NCBI GenBank assembly: GCA_019419645.1
Contig: DXZN01000007.1
Location: 1 to 56,988, forward strand
DNA from: Collinsella sp.
GTDB lineage: Bacteria; Actinomycetota; Coriobacteriia; Coriobacteriales; Coriobacteriaceae
DNA: 56,988 nt
Reading direction: 5' to 3'
Shown here: piece by piece, positions 40,130 through 49,222 of the stretch
Layout of the letters: each line of letters starts with the position of its first letter
How positions within the stretch are numbered: the first letter of the stretch is position 1
The notes under the pieces: generated by a model
The model's database searches: none
What the model was told of the DNA's origin: nothing
What the model saw: the letters and a program-made list of their open reading frames with translations, nothing else
Program-made: the position numbers and the translations under genes

Positions 40130-40870
40130 CTATTGCGCGGCGGCAATGCGGCGGACGATATCGAGCGTGATGTTACTTGCGACACGCGCGTACTCGAACA
40201 GATCGAACTCTCGGTCGCAAATTGCATCGTACGCCTCGTCACAATTATCGCTGATAGCGCGCAACACCAGGCAATCGACACCATTTTTGGTTGCGACATG
40301 AGCAATCGCCGCGCCCTCCATGCCGACACAATCGGCATGTGTCGCTTCGATAGCGTCGCTACGCATGGCGGCGCCCGTCACAAAGCGGTTACCCGTGGCA
40401 ATCGTGCCGACCAAGAACTGTTTGGTGCCCTCGTTCGAAGCGACTGCATTTGTCGAAGCGTCAACGAACCCACGCTCAGCAAGCACGTCGACGGCAATAT
40501 CGACCAGCGCGGGCGTCGAACCAAACTCCTCAAGCCCCGGTGCGGACTCGGCGATAAGCGCGGTATCGGTATCCAGATAGCGCAGGCGTTTGCCAATGAC
40601 CACGTCGTCGATATGGAGCTTGGGGTTCAAACCGCCCGCAATGCCCGAAAACACAACAGCCTGCGGAGCATACTTGCTAATGAGGTGCTGTGTTGCAGCG
40701 GCGGCGTTCACCGTGCCCATGCCCGCCGTTGTGGCGACAACTGTCAGGCCGTCGAGCTCGCCGCTCACAACGGTCAAGCCTGCCTCCCGTGCCTCGCAAA
40801 CGTCGCTCAGCTCTTCCTTAATCTGCATGATCTCTTTTTCGAGCGCACCGATAATCGCGATGGTAGCCAT
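40130..40870 (-). CDS. mtnN: 5'-methylthioadenosine/S-adenosylhomocysteine nucleosidase
   Basis: 246 aa from the ATG at 40870 (GGGGAATGGT before it). It cleaves the N-glycosidic bond of MTA and SAH for methionine salvage and SAM recycling. AIIGALEKEIMQIKEEL (residues 5-21) is the family start, VFSGIAGGLNPKLHIDDVVI is the adenine and ribose region, and VGMEGAAIAHVATKNGVDCLVLRAISD with Glu in MEGAAI and the catalytic Asp in ISD is the active site. Upstream of the gene is a remnant of another gene. Confidence 0.94.
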   Translation of the reverse strand: MATIAIIGALEKEIMQIKEELSDVCEAREAGLTVVSGELDGLTVVATTAGMGTVNAAAATQHLISKYAPQAVVFSGIAGGLNPKLHIDDVVIGKRLRYLDTDTALIAESAPGLEEFGSTPALVDIAVDVLAERGFVDASTNAVASNEGTKQFLVGTIATGNRFVTGAAMRSDAIEATHADCVGMEGAAIAHVATKNGVDCLVLRAISDNCDEAYDAICDREFDLFEYARVASNITLDIVRRIAAAQ

Positions 40871-40948
40871 ACCATTCCCCAAACCTATACGAAATTCTCA
40901 ACCACGGTATGGTACCAGCATTTTGTTTGACCTCGCCAAACGAACACG

Positions 40949-41137
40949 CTAAGCCAGTGCAGCTCGCGTATCAAACAGCGCCTTTGCAATCGCGGCCGTA
41001 ACCTCACTCGAGCGGTCGCTCCACGGCATCGATGTCATGACGCTCATGACATAGGTACGGCCATCGATGTCGATAAGGCCCGCATCGCATGTCGAATAGT
41101 AACCGTCCTCGCTAATCCAGCCTGCCTTGTTGCACAT
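40949..41137 (-). pseudogene. C-terminal remnant of a serine hydrolase (class A beta-lactamase-like)
   Basis: 62 aa: MCNKAGWISEDGYYSTCDAG then VDIDGRTYVMSVMTSMP. NKAGWI looks like the KTG-type third motif followed by the last beta strands and a C-terminal helix of a penicillin-binding-fold hydrolase, and an in-frame stop lies 15 bp before the Met with no ribosome site. The N-terminal active-site Ser-x-x-Lys half is missing, and the next sequence upstream is pflA. It is a decayed gene or a fragment left after a deletion. Confidence 0.6.
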
Positions 41138-41168
41138 CTTAAAGGGTAGTCAATTTGGGACGGGCTTG

Positions 41169-41987
41169 TTAGCCGATGGCCGACCTGAGCTCCGCACGGC
41201 GCTCTTTCATGCCGGCCATAACGGCATTGCGCAGCTCGGGCATACGCGCGGTATCCATCTGGGGCACGCCCTCGAGCTTATAGGGAATGCCCAGTTGCTC
41301 GTACTTGACGACACCCATCGTGTGATACGGCAGCATTTCCAGGCCCACCACGTTGTGCCATGGAGCGATGAGGCGACCGAGCTTCTCGCACTCCTCCACC
41401 GTGTCGGTAATGCCCGGCACCACCACGTGGCGGATAACGACCTTGATCTTGCGACGTGCAAGCTCATCGCCAAACGCCAGGATGCGTGCGGGATCACAAC
41501 CGGTCAGCTTTTTATGCTCAGCCGGATCGGCATGCTTGATGTCGAGCAGCACCATGTCGGTCTCGTTGAGAACGGCATCGAACTTCTCGGGGTGGTTGGG
41601 ATCGAACGCATAGCCGCAGCTGTCGAGGCAGGTATGCACGCGGCCATCGGAGTTGTTGTGCATTGCACGGAACAGGTCGGCCAAAAACTCAGGCTGTAGG
41701 AGCGGCTCGCCACCCGAAACCGTAATGCCGCCGCTGCGATAGAACTCATGGTTGCTCTGGAACTCGTCCATCAGGTGCTCGACGGTCACCATGGTGCCGC
41801 CGTTAACAGACCAGGTATCGGGATTGTGGCAATACGCGCAGCGCATGGGACAGCCTTGGACAAACACTACGAAGCGGATGCCGGGTCCGTCGACCGTACC
41901 CATCGTTTCAATCGAATGTACGCGGCCCAGGGCAAACGCGGAGTCCTCGGGACGAGCGTCCACACCCTCGAGCGTCATCTCAGCCAT
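41169..41987 (-). CDS. pflA: pyruvate formate-lyase activating enzyme
   Basis: 272 aa from the ATG at 41987, preceded by AGGCAAGG; the ATG at 42008 adds seven residues but has no site. It is a radical SAM enzyme that makes the glycyl radical on pyruvate formate-lyase. The cluster motif is CPMRCAYC (Cys46, Cys50, Cys53); SGGEPLLQPEFL binds SAM, and DTVEECEKLGRLI is typical of PflA. It lies 7.2 kb from the lyase genes, rather than beside them. Given that the lyase is split, PflA must act on the small glycyl-radical partner. Confidence 0.92.
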   Translation of the reverse strand: MAEMTLEGVDARPEDSAFALGRVHSIETMGTVDGPGIRFVVFVQGCPMRCAYCHNPDTWSVNGGTMVTVEHLMDEFQSNHEFYRSGGITVSGGEPLLQPEFLADLFRAMHNNSDGRVHTCLDSCGYAFDPNHPEKFDAVLNETDMVLLDIKHADPAEHKKLTGCDPARILAFGDELARRKIKVVIRHVVVPGITDTVEECEKLGRLIAPWHNVVGLEMLPYHTMGVVKYEQLGIPYKLEGVPQMDTARMPELRNAVMAGMKERRAELRSAIG

Positions 41988-42109
41988 TCCCGCTACCTTG
42001 CCTCTCATTGGTTTTAGTTACATAAATGCCAGAGCCATTCTAGCCCATACGCATGATGGTGAAACGGTTTAGTGGTCAATTGGGTTGTTCTATTTGGCCC
42101 CACACAAAA

Positions 42110-42142
42110 GCGGCGGGAAGGTTGTCACAACCCACCCGCCGC
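42110..42142 (-). terminator. terminator of the DegV gene
   Basis: GCGGCGGG (42110-42117) pairs with CCCGCCGC (42135-42142), with GGTTGT/ACAACC inside. On the minus strand it is followed by TTTTGTGTG. Confidence 0.85.
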
Positions 42143-42173
42143 CGAGGCAATAGATATCGATAGACGCCAGGCC

Positions 42174-43028
42174 TTACGCCTTAAGCGTAAGCACCGCGCC
42201 AAAGGCGGTCGGGCCGCAATGGCTCGAGATGACGCCGCCGACCTGAGTCCAGGTAATGTCCTTAAAGCCCAGGTCGTGCGCATAGACTTCCATGTCGTCG
42301 CGCAGCTCCTCGGAAAGACCTACCGAATACGCCAGGCCAATGTGCGAGTAGTCAATCTCGCCCTTGGCAACCATGTGGTCAATAAAGGCACGGGCGCACT
42401 TGAGCATAGAGCCGCGGAACTTCTTGGTCGCCACAAACTTACCGCCCGTTACCTCAATGCAGGGCTTAATCTTGAGCAGGTGGGCGCCAAGGAACGCGAC
42501 GTTGGACAGACGACCGCCCGCCTTAAGAAAGGCTAGGTCGGTAGGAACAAAGCCCAGCAGCACACGGTCCATGACGGAGTTCGTAAATGCAAAGATCTCG
42601 TCGACGGTGGCATCGGGGTGAGCCTCGATGTATTTGGCGGTCTCGACGACAACAAGCGACTGGCCTACCGAGACAAAGCGCGTGTCCATGGAGAACACGT
42701 AGTCGCGCCCCTGGGCCGCAATCTTTGAGGACTGATGCGAACAGGTCGTGGCCTCGGAATATGCAAGATGCAAAATAGTCGCGTCGGGCTGCTCAGCGTG
42801 AATGCGGTCGTACACGTGAGCAAAATCCGCAGGCGCGCAGCCACTGGTCTTGGGCATCACGCCAAACTCATTGCAGCGCGAATAAATCTCGAGCGGATCG
42901 ATCGAGCCGTCCTCGACGGTCTCGTCACCAATCGTGACATGCATGGGCACGCGCACGATGCCGTAGCGCTCGCAGAGCTCCGGCGTTACATCCGACCCAG
43001 ACTCAACCACGATTACATACTTGCCCAT
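42174..43028 (-). CDS. DegV family fatty-acid-binding protein
   Basis: 284 aa from the ATG at 43028. The N-terminal VVESGSDVTPELCERYGIVRVPMHVTIGDE (about residues 6-35) and FVSVGQSLVV, ... GRLSNVAFLGAHLLKIKPCIEV, are DegV signatures, with the conserved Ser/Thr that contact a fatty-acid carboxylate. Family proteins bind fatty acids and, with FakA, phosphorylate them for phospholipid synthesis. No FakA gene is seen here, so this role is by family only. The gene is monocistronic with a clear terminator. A weak ribosome site precedes the start. Confidence 0.88.
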   Translation of the reverse strand: MGKYVIVVESGSDVTPELCERYGIVRVPMHVTIGDETVEDGSIDPLEIYSRCNEFGVMPKTSGCAPADFAHVYDRIHAEQPDATILHLAYSEATTCSHQSSKIAAQGRDYVFSMDTRFVSVGQSLVVVETAKYIEAHPDATVDEIFAFTNSVMDRVLLGFVPTDLAFLKAGGRLSNVAFLGAHLLKIKPCIEVTGGKFVATKKFRGSMLKCARAFIDHMVAKGEIDYSHIGLAYSVGLSEELRDDMEVYAHDLGFKDITWTQVGGVISSHCGPTAFGAVLTLKA

Positions 43029-43112
43029 TCTTATCACGACCCATCTCGACATTGGCTTTTCAATACATGACACGCGCGTCGCGCTGTTGCACAACGGCAT
43101 CTAAGCGCCAAA

Positions 43113-43151
43113 GAGACGCCGCCCTTTGCACATAACAAAGGACAGCGTCTC
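43113..43151 (-). terminator. terminator of the GH32 operon
   Basis: GAGACGC pairs with GCGTCTC, and CCTTTG with CAAAGG inside. On the minus strand it is followed by TTTGG. It lies 150 bp after the last gene of the sucrose operon and 85 bp before the DegV start. Confidence 0.6.
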
Positions 43152-43303
43152 CCTGGAAAACTCCGTGCTTAACTGAGATTTTACACGGTTTATTAAGGAG
43201 TGTTACTTATTCCGCAAACGGTCGCTATACGCGATAAACGGTAGTTGGCCGCGGCAACTGCGACACATTCCGCCCAACAAGTCCAATCGTGCTCCATGCA
43301 CGG

Positions 43304-44746
43304 TTAATGAGCGAGGCGGTAGAAATCCATCGACGCCGCGCCCTCGGCGTGCAGCGCCATCGCCGGAACCGCCGACGAATAGGTACGGCTCGTAAGTGCC
43401 GCCTCACCGCCGTTGGCAAAAATCTCGACCATCGTAGTGTCCGAAAGCACGCGCAGGTCGCGAAGCTCGCCGAGCTCAATCGACCTCTGGTCGCGCCCAT
43501 AGCCTTCGTCACCCATGTCGAGGGTAAGCATCCCGTCCGCATAGCGCACAAAGACACCCTTGCGAATCTCGAGCTCAACCATCTTGGCGCCCTCACAGGA
43601 AACCACGAGATCAAACAGGCGGCCCGGCTCCTCAACGGTTTCACCGCCTGTCGTGCGAACGCAGTCGCCGCGCATCCTCTCAATCTCGTGCGCCGGCTGC
43701 TGGCAGAGCTTACCATCGCGCATGCTCAGCTCTCGCGGCACCGTCAACGCGCACTGCCACCCGCGCGCCACCGTCGGGTTTTCCGCCGTCGCATCGGGGC
43801 AACCCGACCATCCGATCATCAATCGCCGGCCTGCAGCATCCTCAAAGGACTGCGGAGCATAGAAATCAAAACCGGCATCGACCATCGGGGGCATGCCCTG
43901 CCTGACGATTTTAAAGCTCGGCGCCTCCCAATCGGCCTCGATGGGGAACCACACGCACTGATGCGGATTGCGGTAACGCCAACCATCGGCAGGCACACCC
44001 TGCGGACAGCAAACGAGAATAAGCTCGCCATCAAGCTCAAACAGATCAGGGCACTCCCACATAAAGCCAAACTTCTCGCCCAGCTCAATGCGCGTCGCAT
44101 AGCCCCAGTCCTCTAGATCACGCGAGGTATAGACAAGCACGCACCCGCGATCGTCTTTCGTACGAGCGCCGAGAACCATGTAGTAGATACCATCGTGCTC
44201 AAGGATCTTGGGGTCGCGCACGTGCGTACCGATATCGTCGGGGTAATCGACTGGTCCAACAGCCATGCGCTTCTCGCCCAATTCGTCGGGATTCTCGGCA
44301 ACCATATGAATCTGGTTTTGCTCACGGCCCGTCAACACGTAGTCGTAATCATCGCGGTCAAAATGCTTGACGTTGCCGGTATAGAAGTAGTGAATCTTGC
44401 CATCACGTACAAAGGCAGAACCAGAATACGCTCCGCTCGAATCCAAATCGGAATCGGGGAACAGCACGGGGCCGTGATTCTCGTACGTCACAAAATCCTT
44501 TGTCGTCAGATGGTTCCAAAGCACTGGACCGCCATGCGCAGCATCGAACGGATCGTATTGATGATAGATGTGATACGTATCACCAATCTGAACCAAACCG
44601 TTGGGGTCGTTGAGCCAGCCAAGCTCAGGCTCCACATGGAACAGAAGCCTATCGGGGTCGGACGCGATGCGAGCCGCCGTCTCATCCTGTCCGACACGCC
44701 ACTGCTCATAGTCCGCGCGTGTCACCTTGTTTTTTTGATTTAACAT
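43304..44746 (-). CDS. sucrose-6-phosphate hydrolase / beta-fructofuranosidase, GH32 (canonical)
   Basis: 480 aa. GH32 motifs are intact: WLNDPNGLVQ with nucleophile Asp47, RDPKILEHDG for the transition-state stabiliser, and WECPDLFELDG for the acid/base Glu. The C-terminal half (about 330-480) is the beta-sandwich domain. It should hydrolyse sucrose-6-phosphate delivered by the PTS permease encoded upstream into glucose-6-phosphate and fructose. It is the third gene of the operon. A hairpin (44771-44808) in the intergenic gap may set its output relative to the permease. ScrB-like; substrate is inferred from the context. Confidence 0.92.
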   Translation of the reverse strand: MLNQKNKVTRADYEQWRVGQDETAARIASDPDRLLFHVEPELGWLNDPNGLVQIGDTYHIYHQYDPFDAAHGGPVLWNHLTTKDFVTYENHGPVLFPDSDLDSSGAYSGSAFVRDGKIHYFYTGNVKHFDRDDYDYVLTGREQNQIHMVAENPDELGEKRMAVGPVDYPDDIGTHVRDPKILEHDGIYYMVLGARTKDDRGCVLVYTSRDLEDWGYATRIELGEKFGFMWECPDLFELDGELILVCCPQGVPADGWRYRNPHQCVWFPIEADWEAPSFKIVRQGMPPMVDAGFDFYAPQSFEDAAGRRLMIGWSGCPDATAENPTVARGWQCALTVPRELSMRDGKLCQQPAHEIERMRGDCVRTTGGETVEEPGRLFDLVVSCEGAKMVELEIRKGVFVRYADGMLTLDMGDEGYGRDQRSIELGELRDLRVLSDTTMVEIFANGGEAALTSRTYSSAVPAMALHAEGAASMDFYRLAH

Positions 44747-44770
44747 CGCCGTTGACTTTCTCGTCTATGG

Positions 44771-44808
44771 GGAAGGACGCTCGACTCACACGAGTCGAAC
44801 GCCCTTCC
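44771..44808. repeat. intercistronic hairpin between EIIBC and GH32
   Basis: GGAAGG-A-CG-C-TCGACTC pairs with GAGTCGA-A-CG-C-CCTTCC around ACAC with two internal mismatches. It may be a processing site or weak terminator inside the sucrose operon. Confidence 0.65.
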
Positions 44809-44847
44809 TCAAATGGACTTATCCTCAGATTACACTGAACGGCTCAA

Positions 44848-46299
44848 CTAGAAGCTAACGTCGAAGCCAGCGCCAGCGCCCTCTTCATCGGTGGTCGGCA
44901 CGCCCTTTGCCTTGTTGTAGGCAAAGATCAAGACGATCGGCACGATAAAGGCGATGAGATTGCCAGCCACATACCACACGAGGGTCTCGGGCGTGACGAT
45001 GAGCAGGCCAAGCACGCCGGTCAGACCCTGACCGATAGCGCGCACCTCAAAGAGCTTGACGAAGGCACCGCCGCAGCCTGCACCGATGCATGCGCAGATG
45101 AACGGAATGATCGAATAGCGCATGTTTGCAGCAAAGATAGCGGGCTCGGAGATTCCGACCAGCGTCGGGATAAAGGACGACATGCAGATGTTGCGCTCTT
45201 TGGAGTGCTTCTTGTGAATGAGGTACATACCGATGGCGCCGCCGCCCTGGGCGATGATGGAAACCGACCAGATGGCCTGGATGTAGTTGAAGCCAGTCGT
45301 GGCAACAAGGTTTGCCTCGATACCCTGGATGAACTGATGCGTACCGGTAACGACGAGCGGCTGCAGGAACGCGGCGAAGACAAAGGCACCAAAGACGCCC
45401 ATCCTGTTGTACAGGATATCGATTACGCCGGCGAGGACGTCACCGATCAGGTTGCCGAGCGGGCCGAACACGGTGAACAGGGCAACGTTAGCAAGAATCA
45501 GGGTAACGGTCGGGACAAAGACGAACGAAACGACCTCGGGGATGTACTTCTGGGCAATCTTCTCGACCTTGGCCATAAACCAGGCAGTCAGGATTGCGGG
45601 GAACACACCGCCCTGGAAAGCAACCATGGGAATGGATAGCGGACCAAAGTTCCAGTACTCAGCACCCGTCGGGTCCATAACGAACGTGTTGCGGTTCATA
45701 AGGCTCGGGTGAACCATGACGATACCGACGAGGATGCCCAGGATCGGGTTACCGCCAAAACGCTTGACCGCGCTGTACATAACCAGGACAGGCAGGTAGT
45801 CGAACGTGGTGGCGATAATGGCAAAGAAGCTTGCGAGGTTCTTGAGGAACTCGCTGTGATCGGCGAGGCTGCCCTCCATGCCAAAGAGGCCGTTGGCAAC
45901 GATCAGCGACTTAAGGCCGATGATGATTGCAGCGCCGACGAAGGCAGGAATGATGGGGATAAAGATGTCCGAGAATACCTTGAGGACCGAGAAGAACTTG
46001 CCCTTCTTGTCCGCCTCGGCGCCCTTGACCTCGGAAGCACTGATCTCCTTAACGCCCGTCAGAGCCATAAACTCATCGTAAACCTTGTTGACGGTACCGG
46101 TACCGAAGATGATCATGAGCTGGCCGCTGTTGTACAGCACGCCCTTGACGCCATCGATGTTCTCGAGCTCGGCCTTGTTGTATTTGCTCGTATCCTTGAG
46201 CACCAGACGCAGACGGGTCACGCAATGCGTGGCGCCCTCGATGTTCCCCAGTCCGCCGACGTTGTCGACGACTTGCTGGGACACTGCCTTGTAGTCCAT
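44848..46299 (-). CDS. PTS system sucrose/beta-glucoside-type EIIBC component
   Basis: 483 aa from the ATG at 46299 (GGAGAGGAAC before it); the ATG at 46311 is less likely. Residues 1-90 are the EIIB domain with the phosphocysteine Cys26 in GATHCVTRLRLVL; residues 100-470 are the EIIC domain with about ten helices (VKRFGGNPILGILVGIVMVHPSLMN, and the GVTEPAIF-like GISEPAIFAANMRY). There is no fused EIIA, so it must take phosphate from an EIIA elsewhere. It imports and phosphorylates its sugar, probably sucrose. The gene is flanked by two GH32 genes. Confidence 0.9.
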   Translation of the reverse strand: MDYKAVSQQVVDNVGGLGNIEGATHCVTRLRLVLKDTSKYNKAELENIDGVKGVLYNSGQLMIIFGTGTVNKVYDEFMALTGVKEISASEVKGAEADKKGKFFSVLKVFSDIFIPIIPAFVGAAIIIGLKSLIVANGLFGMEGSLADHSEFLKNLASFFAIIATTFDYLPVLVMYSAVKRFGGNPILGILVGIVMVHPSLMNRNTFVMDPTGAEYWNFGPLSIPMVAFQGGVFPAILTAWFMAKVEKIAQKYIPEVVSFVFVPTVTLILANVALFTVFGPLGNLIGDVLAGVIDILYNRMGVFGAFVFAAFLQPLVVTGTHQFIQGIEANLVATTGFNYIQAIWSVSIIAQGGGAIGMYLIHKKHSKERNICMSSFIPTLVGISEPAIFAANMRYSIIPFICACIGAGCGGAFVKLFEVRAIGQGLTGVLGLLIVTPETLVWYVAGNLIAFIVPIVLIFAYNKAKGVPTTDEEGAGAGFDVSF

Positions 46300-46344
46300 G
46301 TTCCTCTCCATTCCTTTTCTAAATCATAAAACGGTTCGTTGCCG

Positions 46345-47727
46345 CTACAGAGACGCGATCGTTGCGTTTGCGCACTTGAGCGCACCGTCGGTGACGGTAA
46401 GCGCCACACCCTGGCCCTGCTTGTTGCAGAAGCGAGCGTTGAGCGCAACATCATCGACAAAGATGGTCGCGATGTCGTCGTCGACGACCAGACGCACATG
46501 GTGAGTGCCCTCGCCCTTAAAGAACAACGGACGCTCGAGGCCCATGCTGTTGACCTGGAACCACGGATACTGGGGGGCCGCCGTAAACTCGAGTTTGCCC
46601 TCACGCAGGTTGGCGCGGAACTCATAGGCAAGACCGGACTCGGCGTCCTCGGCAAGCTTCACCGAGAAGCCGGCAGCGTCACCGGCGAGCTCGATGTCGG
46701 CGTCGAGCATATAGGTAGAACCGGCATCCGCGGCGAGCACCTGCTCGACCTTGCCCGACTCGCACGAAAGCTCAAAGGCCTCGACTGCCTTAGCCTCGCC
46801 AAAGGCGCCAAGCATGCTGTCGGGAAGCTTGGTGCCGAGCGTTCCGTCGGCACGCTGAACGATCTCGAGAGGCATAAAAGTGCCACCCCACAGGTAAGAG
46901 CTGGGGTCGCCGCCCTCGTCGCGCGTAGGAACCCAACCAAAGAGAACGCGGCGCTCGCCGTCAAATGCGGTACGTGCAGCATAGTACGCGCGGCCATCGA
47001 AGGAATCGTCAGCGGGGGTGATCCAAGGACCGTTGATAGAGCGAGACATGCGGTAACGGGTCTTGTTGCCATCACTGTACTCAGAGAACACCAGATACCA
47101 CCAGTCGCCCATCTTAAAGAGATCAGGCATCTCGAACATGGTGTACAGGCCCGGATTCCACCAGTCGCCCTGGAACTCCCAGGTATCCAGGTCCTTGGAG
47201 GTGAACTTGACCAGACGACCGGTCATCAGACGCTTGTCCTCGCCCACACGCGTGCCGAGGATGAGCATGTACTCTTCGTTCTCCTCATCCCAAAGAACAA
47301 AGGGATCGCGCCAGTTGCGGTCATCGTAACCCTCCTGGGGCGGAAGCAGCGTCTCGGCGATGTTCTTCTCCCACTTGACGGCGTCGTCACTCGTTGCGTG
47401 AAGAAGAACCTGCTTCATCAAGCGCGCGCGGACCTTATCGCGATTGCAACCAGTGTAGAGCGCATGGTACTTGTCGCCCACCTTAAACACTGTGCCGGCA
47501 TAAACATACTGGTCGACTTCCTCGTCGCCGCCACGCTCAAGGCTCTCGCCAAAGTCCTTGTAGTTGACGAAATCCTTGGTCGTCGCGAGTGCCCAGCCAA
47601 ACGGCTCTCCGAAAGGTCCGGGGTTACGCGTGTCACGCTGATGATAGAGATAGAACGTGCCGTCCTCGCCGTACGGCATGATGTCGCCTACCCAAATTCC
47701 CTCAGGCTGGTAATACACCTTGTGCAT
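46345..47727 (-). CDS. GH32 family hydrolase, divergent subgroup
   Basis: 460 aa from the ATG at 47727 (AAAGGAAG before it). The GH32 fold is visible, but the nucleophile motif is IWVGDIMPYG (Asp15), not NDPNG, followed by YLYHQRDTRNPGPFGEPFGWALATTKDFVNY; WRDPFVLW (about 137-144) and FEMPDLFKMG (about 202) hold the other two carboxylates. This 'VGDxMP' subgroup is distinct from canonical invertases, and its substrate is unknown. It is the first gene of the operon, ahead of the EIIBC gene. Two LacI-type operators lie just upstream. Confidence 0.88.
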   Translation of the reverse strand: MHKVYYQPEGIWVGDIMPYGEDGTFYLYHQRDTRNPGPFGEPFGWALATTKDFVNYKDFGESLERGGDEEVDQYVYAGTVFKVGDKYHALYTGCNRDKVRARLMKQVLLHATSDDAVKWEKNIAETLLPPQEGYDDRNWRDPFVLWDEENEEYMLILGTRVGEDKRLMTGRLVKFTSKDLDTWEFQGDWWNPGLYTMFEMPDLFKMGDWWYLVFSEYSDGNKTRYRMSRSINGPWITPADDSFDGRAYYAARTAFDGERRVLFGWVPTRDEGGDPSSYLWGGTFMPLEIVQRADGTLGTKLPDSMLGAFGEAKAVEAFELSCESGKVEQVLAADAGSTYMLDADIELAGDAAGFSVKLAEDAESGLAYEFRANLREGKLEFTAAPQYPWFQVNSMGLERPLFFKGEGTHHVRLVVDDDIATIFVDDVALNARFCNKQGQGVALTVTDGALKCANATIASL

Positions 47728-47776
47728 CCGAGACTTCCTTTCCCACAAGATACTAACTCGGTACAACTGCAAGATA

Positions 47777-47855
47777 TGTCAATCGTTTTCATATGTCAAA
47801 CGTTTTCACATCAATACGTCTTTTCGCAGTTCCAGTCGTCGGCAAACGGTTGACA
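47777..47855. promoter_or_regulatory. LacI-family operators in front of the sucrose operon
   Basis: TGTCAATCGTTTTCA (47777-47791), TGTCAAACGTTTTCA (47795-47809) and the inverted CAAACGGTTGACA (47843-47855) lie between the repressor gene and the first GH32 gene. The ACG-centred, near-symmetrical sequences fit a LacI-family repressor of the ScrR type. Confidence 0.75.
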
Positions 47856-47911
47856 TATGCCGGCGAACGGTCATCAGAGGCGTTTGAGGAATTCTTTTGG
47901 CACGGGATGAA

Positions 47912-48922
47912 CTACGCGGTTTTGCCCTCAATGAGTTCAACGGGGAGCTTGATATTCGATTCAGGATTATCGCCGTTAACAAGAGCGATGATGGATTGCG
48001 CCGCGAGCTCTCCGATGCGATCGATATCTTGGCGTACGGTTGTTAAGTCAGGCATAAACGTCATAGTGCGGCGGGCACCATCCGCGCCCACGACCTTAAT
48101 ATCGTCCGGAGCGCTCAAGCCGCGCTGCTTCATAATGTTGAGACAGATGGCCGCCATCGTGTCGTCTCCCGCAAAGATGCCGTCAATATCGGGGTTCTCA
48201 TCGAGGATCTTCGCAACGACCGCGCCCTTTTCGTCGTCGGGCTTAACGAACTCAACCTCACGGACAAGCGCGGACAAACCGGCCTGCTCAACAACATCGA
48301 GGTAGGCATCGGTACGCTTATTGGCGGGCATACGCATGCGGCTATTGTTGCGCAGGCACAGGATACGCCTGCAGCCGTCATCGATCAGGCGACGCGTGGC
48401 AAGTTCGCCGATGCTATAGCTGTCGCTCGCAATCTGAACAGAGGCCTCGCCAAGGTCGCAGTCGATACCAACCAGGCTCAAGCCCATCTCGGCATACGCC
48501 TCGGCACCGATATTGAGGGAGTTGACGATGACGCCGTCGACCATATTGCGGCGGAGCATGTCAATATAGGAACGCTCAAGATCAGGTCGATTGGCGCTGT
48601 TGCACAGCAACATCTTAAAGCCGTTTTCCGCCAACGTGCGCTCGACCGCCTGCACAACCTGAGCATGGAACGGGCTGCTCACAAAGGGAACGATCATGCC
48701 GATAAGGTTCAGGCGACCGTTGAGCATGGCACGGGCGATATCGTTGGGCGTATAGTTGATGCGCTCCATCGCGGCATGGACCTTATCGCGGGTTTCTTGG
48801 CTAATATAGCCGCGATTATTAAGCACGCGAGATACCGTAGTGGGCGAAACCCCCGCCACCGCTGCAACTTCCTTGATGCCAGGCTTAGCCGTATCCTTAG
48901 AACGAGCGCCCTCGCGAGCCAT
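47912..48922 (-). CDS. LacI-family transcriptional repressor of the sucrose operon
   Basis: 336 aa from the ATG at 48922 (GGGGGAGGG before it). The DNA-binding head (about residues 15-65) is GIKEVAAVAGVSPTTVSRVLNNRGYISQETRDKVHAAMERINYTPNDIARAML; the rest is the periplasmic-binding fold that senses a sugar (GMIVPFVSSPFHAQVVQAVERTLAENG). It is placed just upstream of the sugar operon on the same strand, and matching operators lie both in front of that operon and in front of this gene (48943-48957), so repression and autoregulation are likely. Confidence 0.9.
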   Translation of the reverse strand: MAREGARSKDTAKPGIKEVAAVAGVSPTTVSRVLNNRGYISQETRDKVHAAMERINYTPNDIARAMLNGRLNLIGMIVPFVSSPFHAQVVQAVERTLAENGFKMLLCNSANRPDLERSYIDMLRRNMVDGVIVNSLNIGAEAYAEMGLSLVGIDCDLGEASVQIASDSYSIGELATRRLIDDGCRRILCLRNNSRMRMPANKRTDAYLDVVEQAGLSALVREVEFVKPDDEKGAVVAKILDENPDIDGIFAGDDTMAAICLNIMKQRGLSAPDDIKVVGADGARRTMTFMPDLTTVRQDIDRIGELAAQSIIALVNGDNPESNIKLPVELIEGKTA

Positions 48923-48942
48923 AGCACCCTCCCCCATCAACA

Positions 48943-48957
48943 TGTCATACGTTTACA
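48943..48957. promoter_or_regulatory. autoregulatory LacI operator
   Basis: TGTCATACGTTTACA, 20 bp before the repressor start, matches the operators in front of the sugar operon at the ACGTTT core and flanking TGTCA. Confidence 0.65.
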
Positions 48958-49071
48958 TACGAACAAAGCATACCCCAACAACAGCGGGAAGACGGTAACA
49001 GTACAAGTAAGTAAACGACTCATCCAAATAATTAGGAGAGTTTCGCCTAAAGGGTGACTACACAGTACCCC

Positions 49072-49200
49072 CGCCGGGGCTGTTTGGGCTACCTCCCAAA
49101 ACATTCCGCAGGACGCAAAGAGGCTCGCCGCACGAAGTGCGCAGCGAGCCTCTTTGCATGTCCGAGGACGTTTTGGGAGGTAGCCCAAACAGCCCCGGCG
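49072..49200. repeat. long nested hairpin with conserved internal loop, element C
   Basis: Outer arms 49072-49102 and 49170-49200 pair perfectly over 31 bp (CGCCGGGGCTGTTTGGGC at the left end). Then ATTCCGCAG faces CGAGGAC, then GAC/GTC pairs, then an inner stem AAAGAGGCTCGC / GCGAGCCTCTTT with a tip. It lies between the LacI promoter and the 3' end of the small pyruvate formate-lyase gene, 22 bp from that stop codon. Confidence 0.9.
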
Positions 49201-49222
49201 ATCCTGCGGGAGTTGAGCCCCT

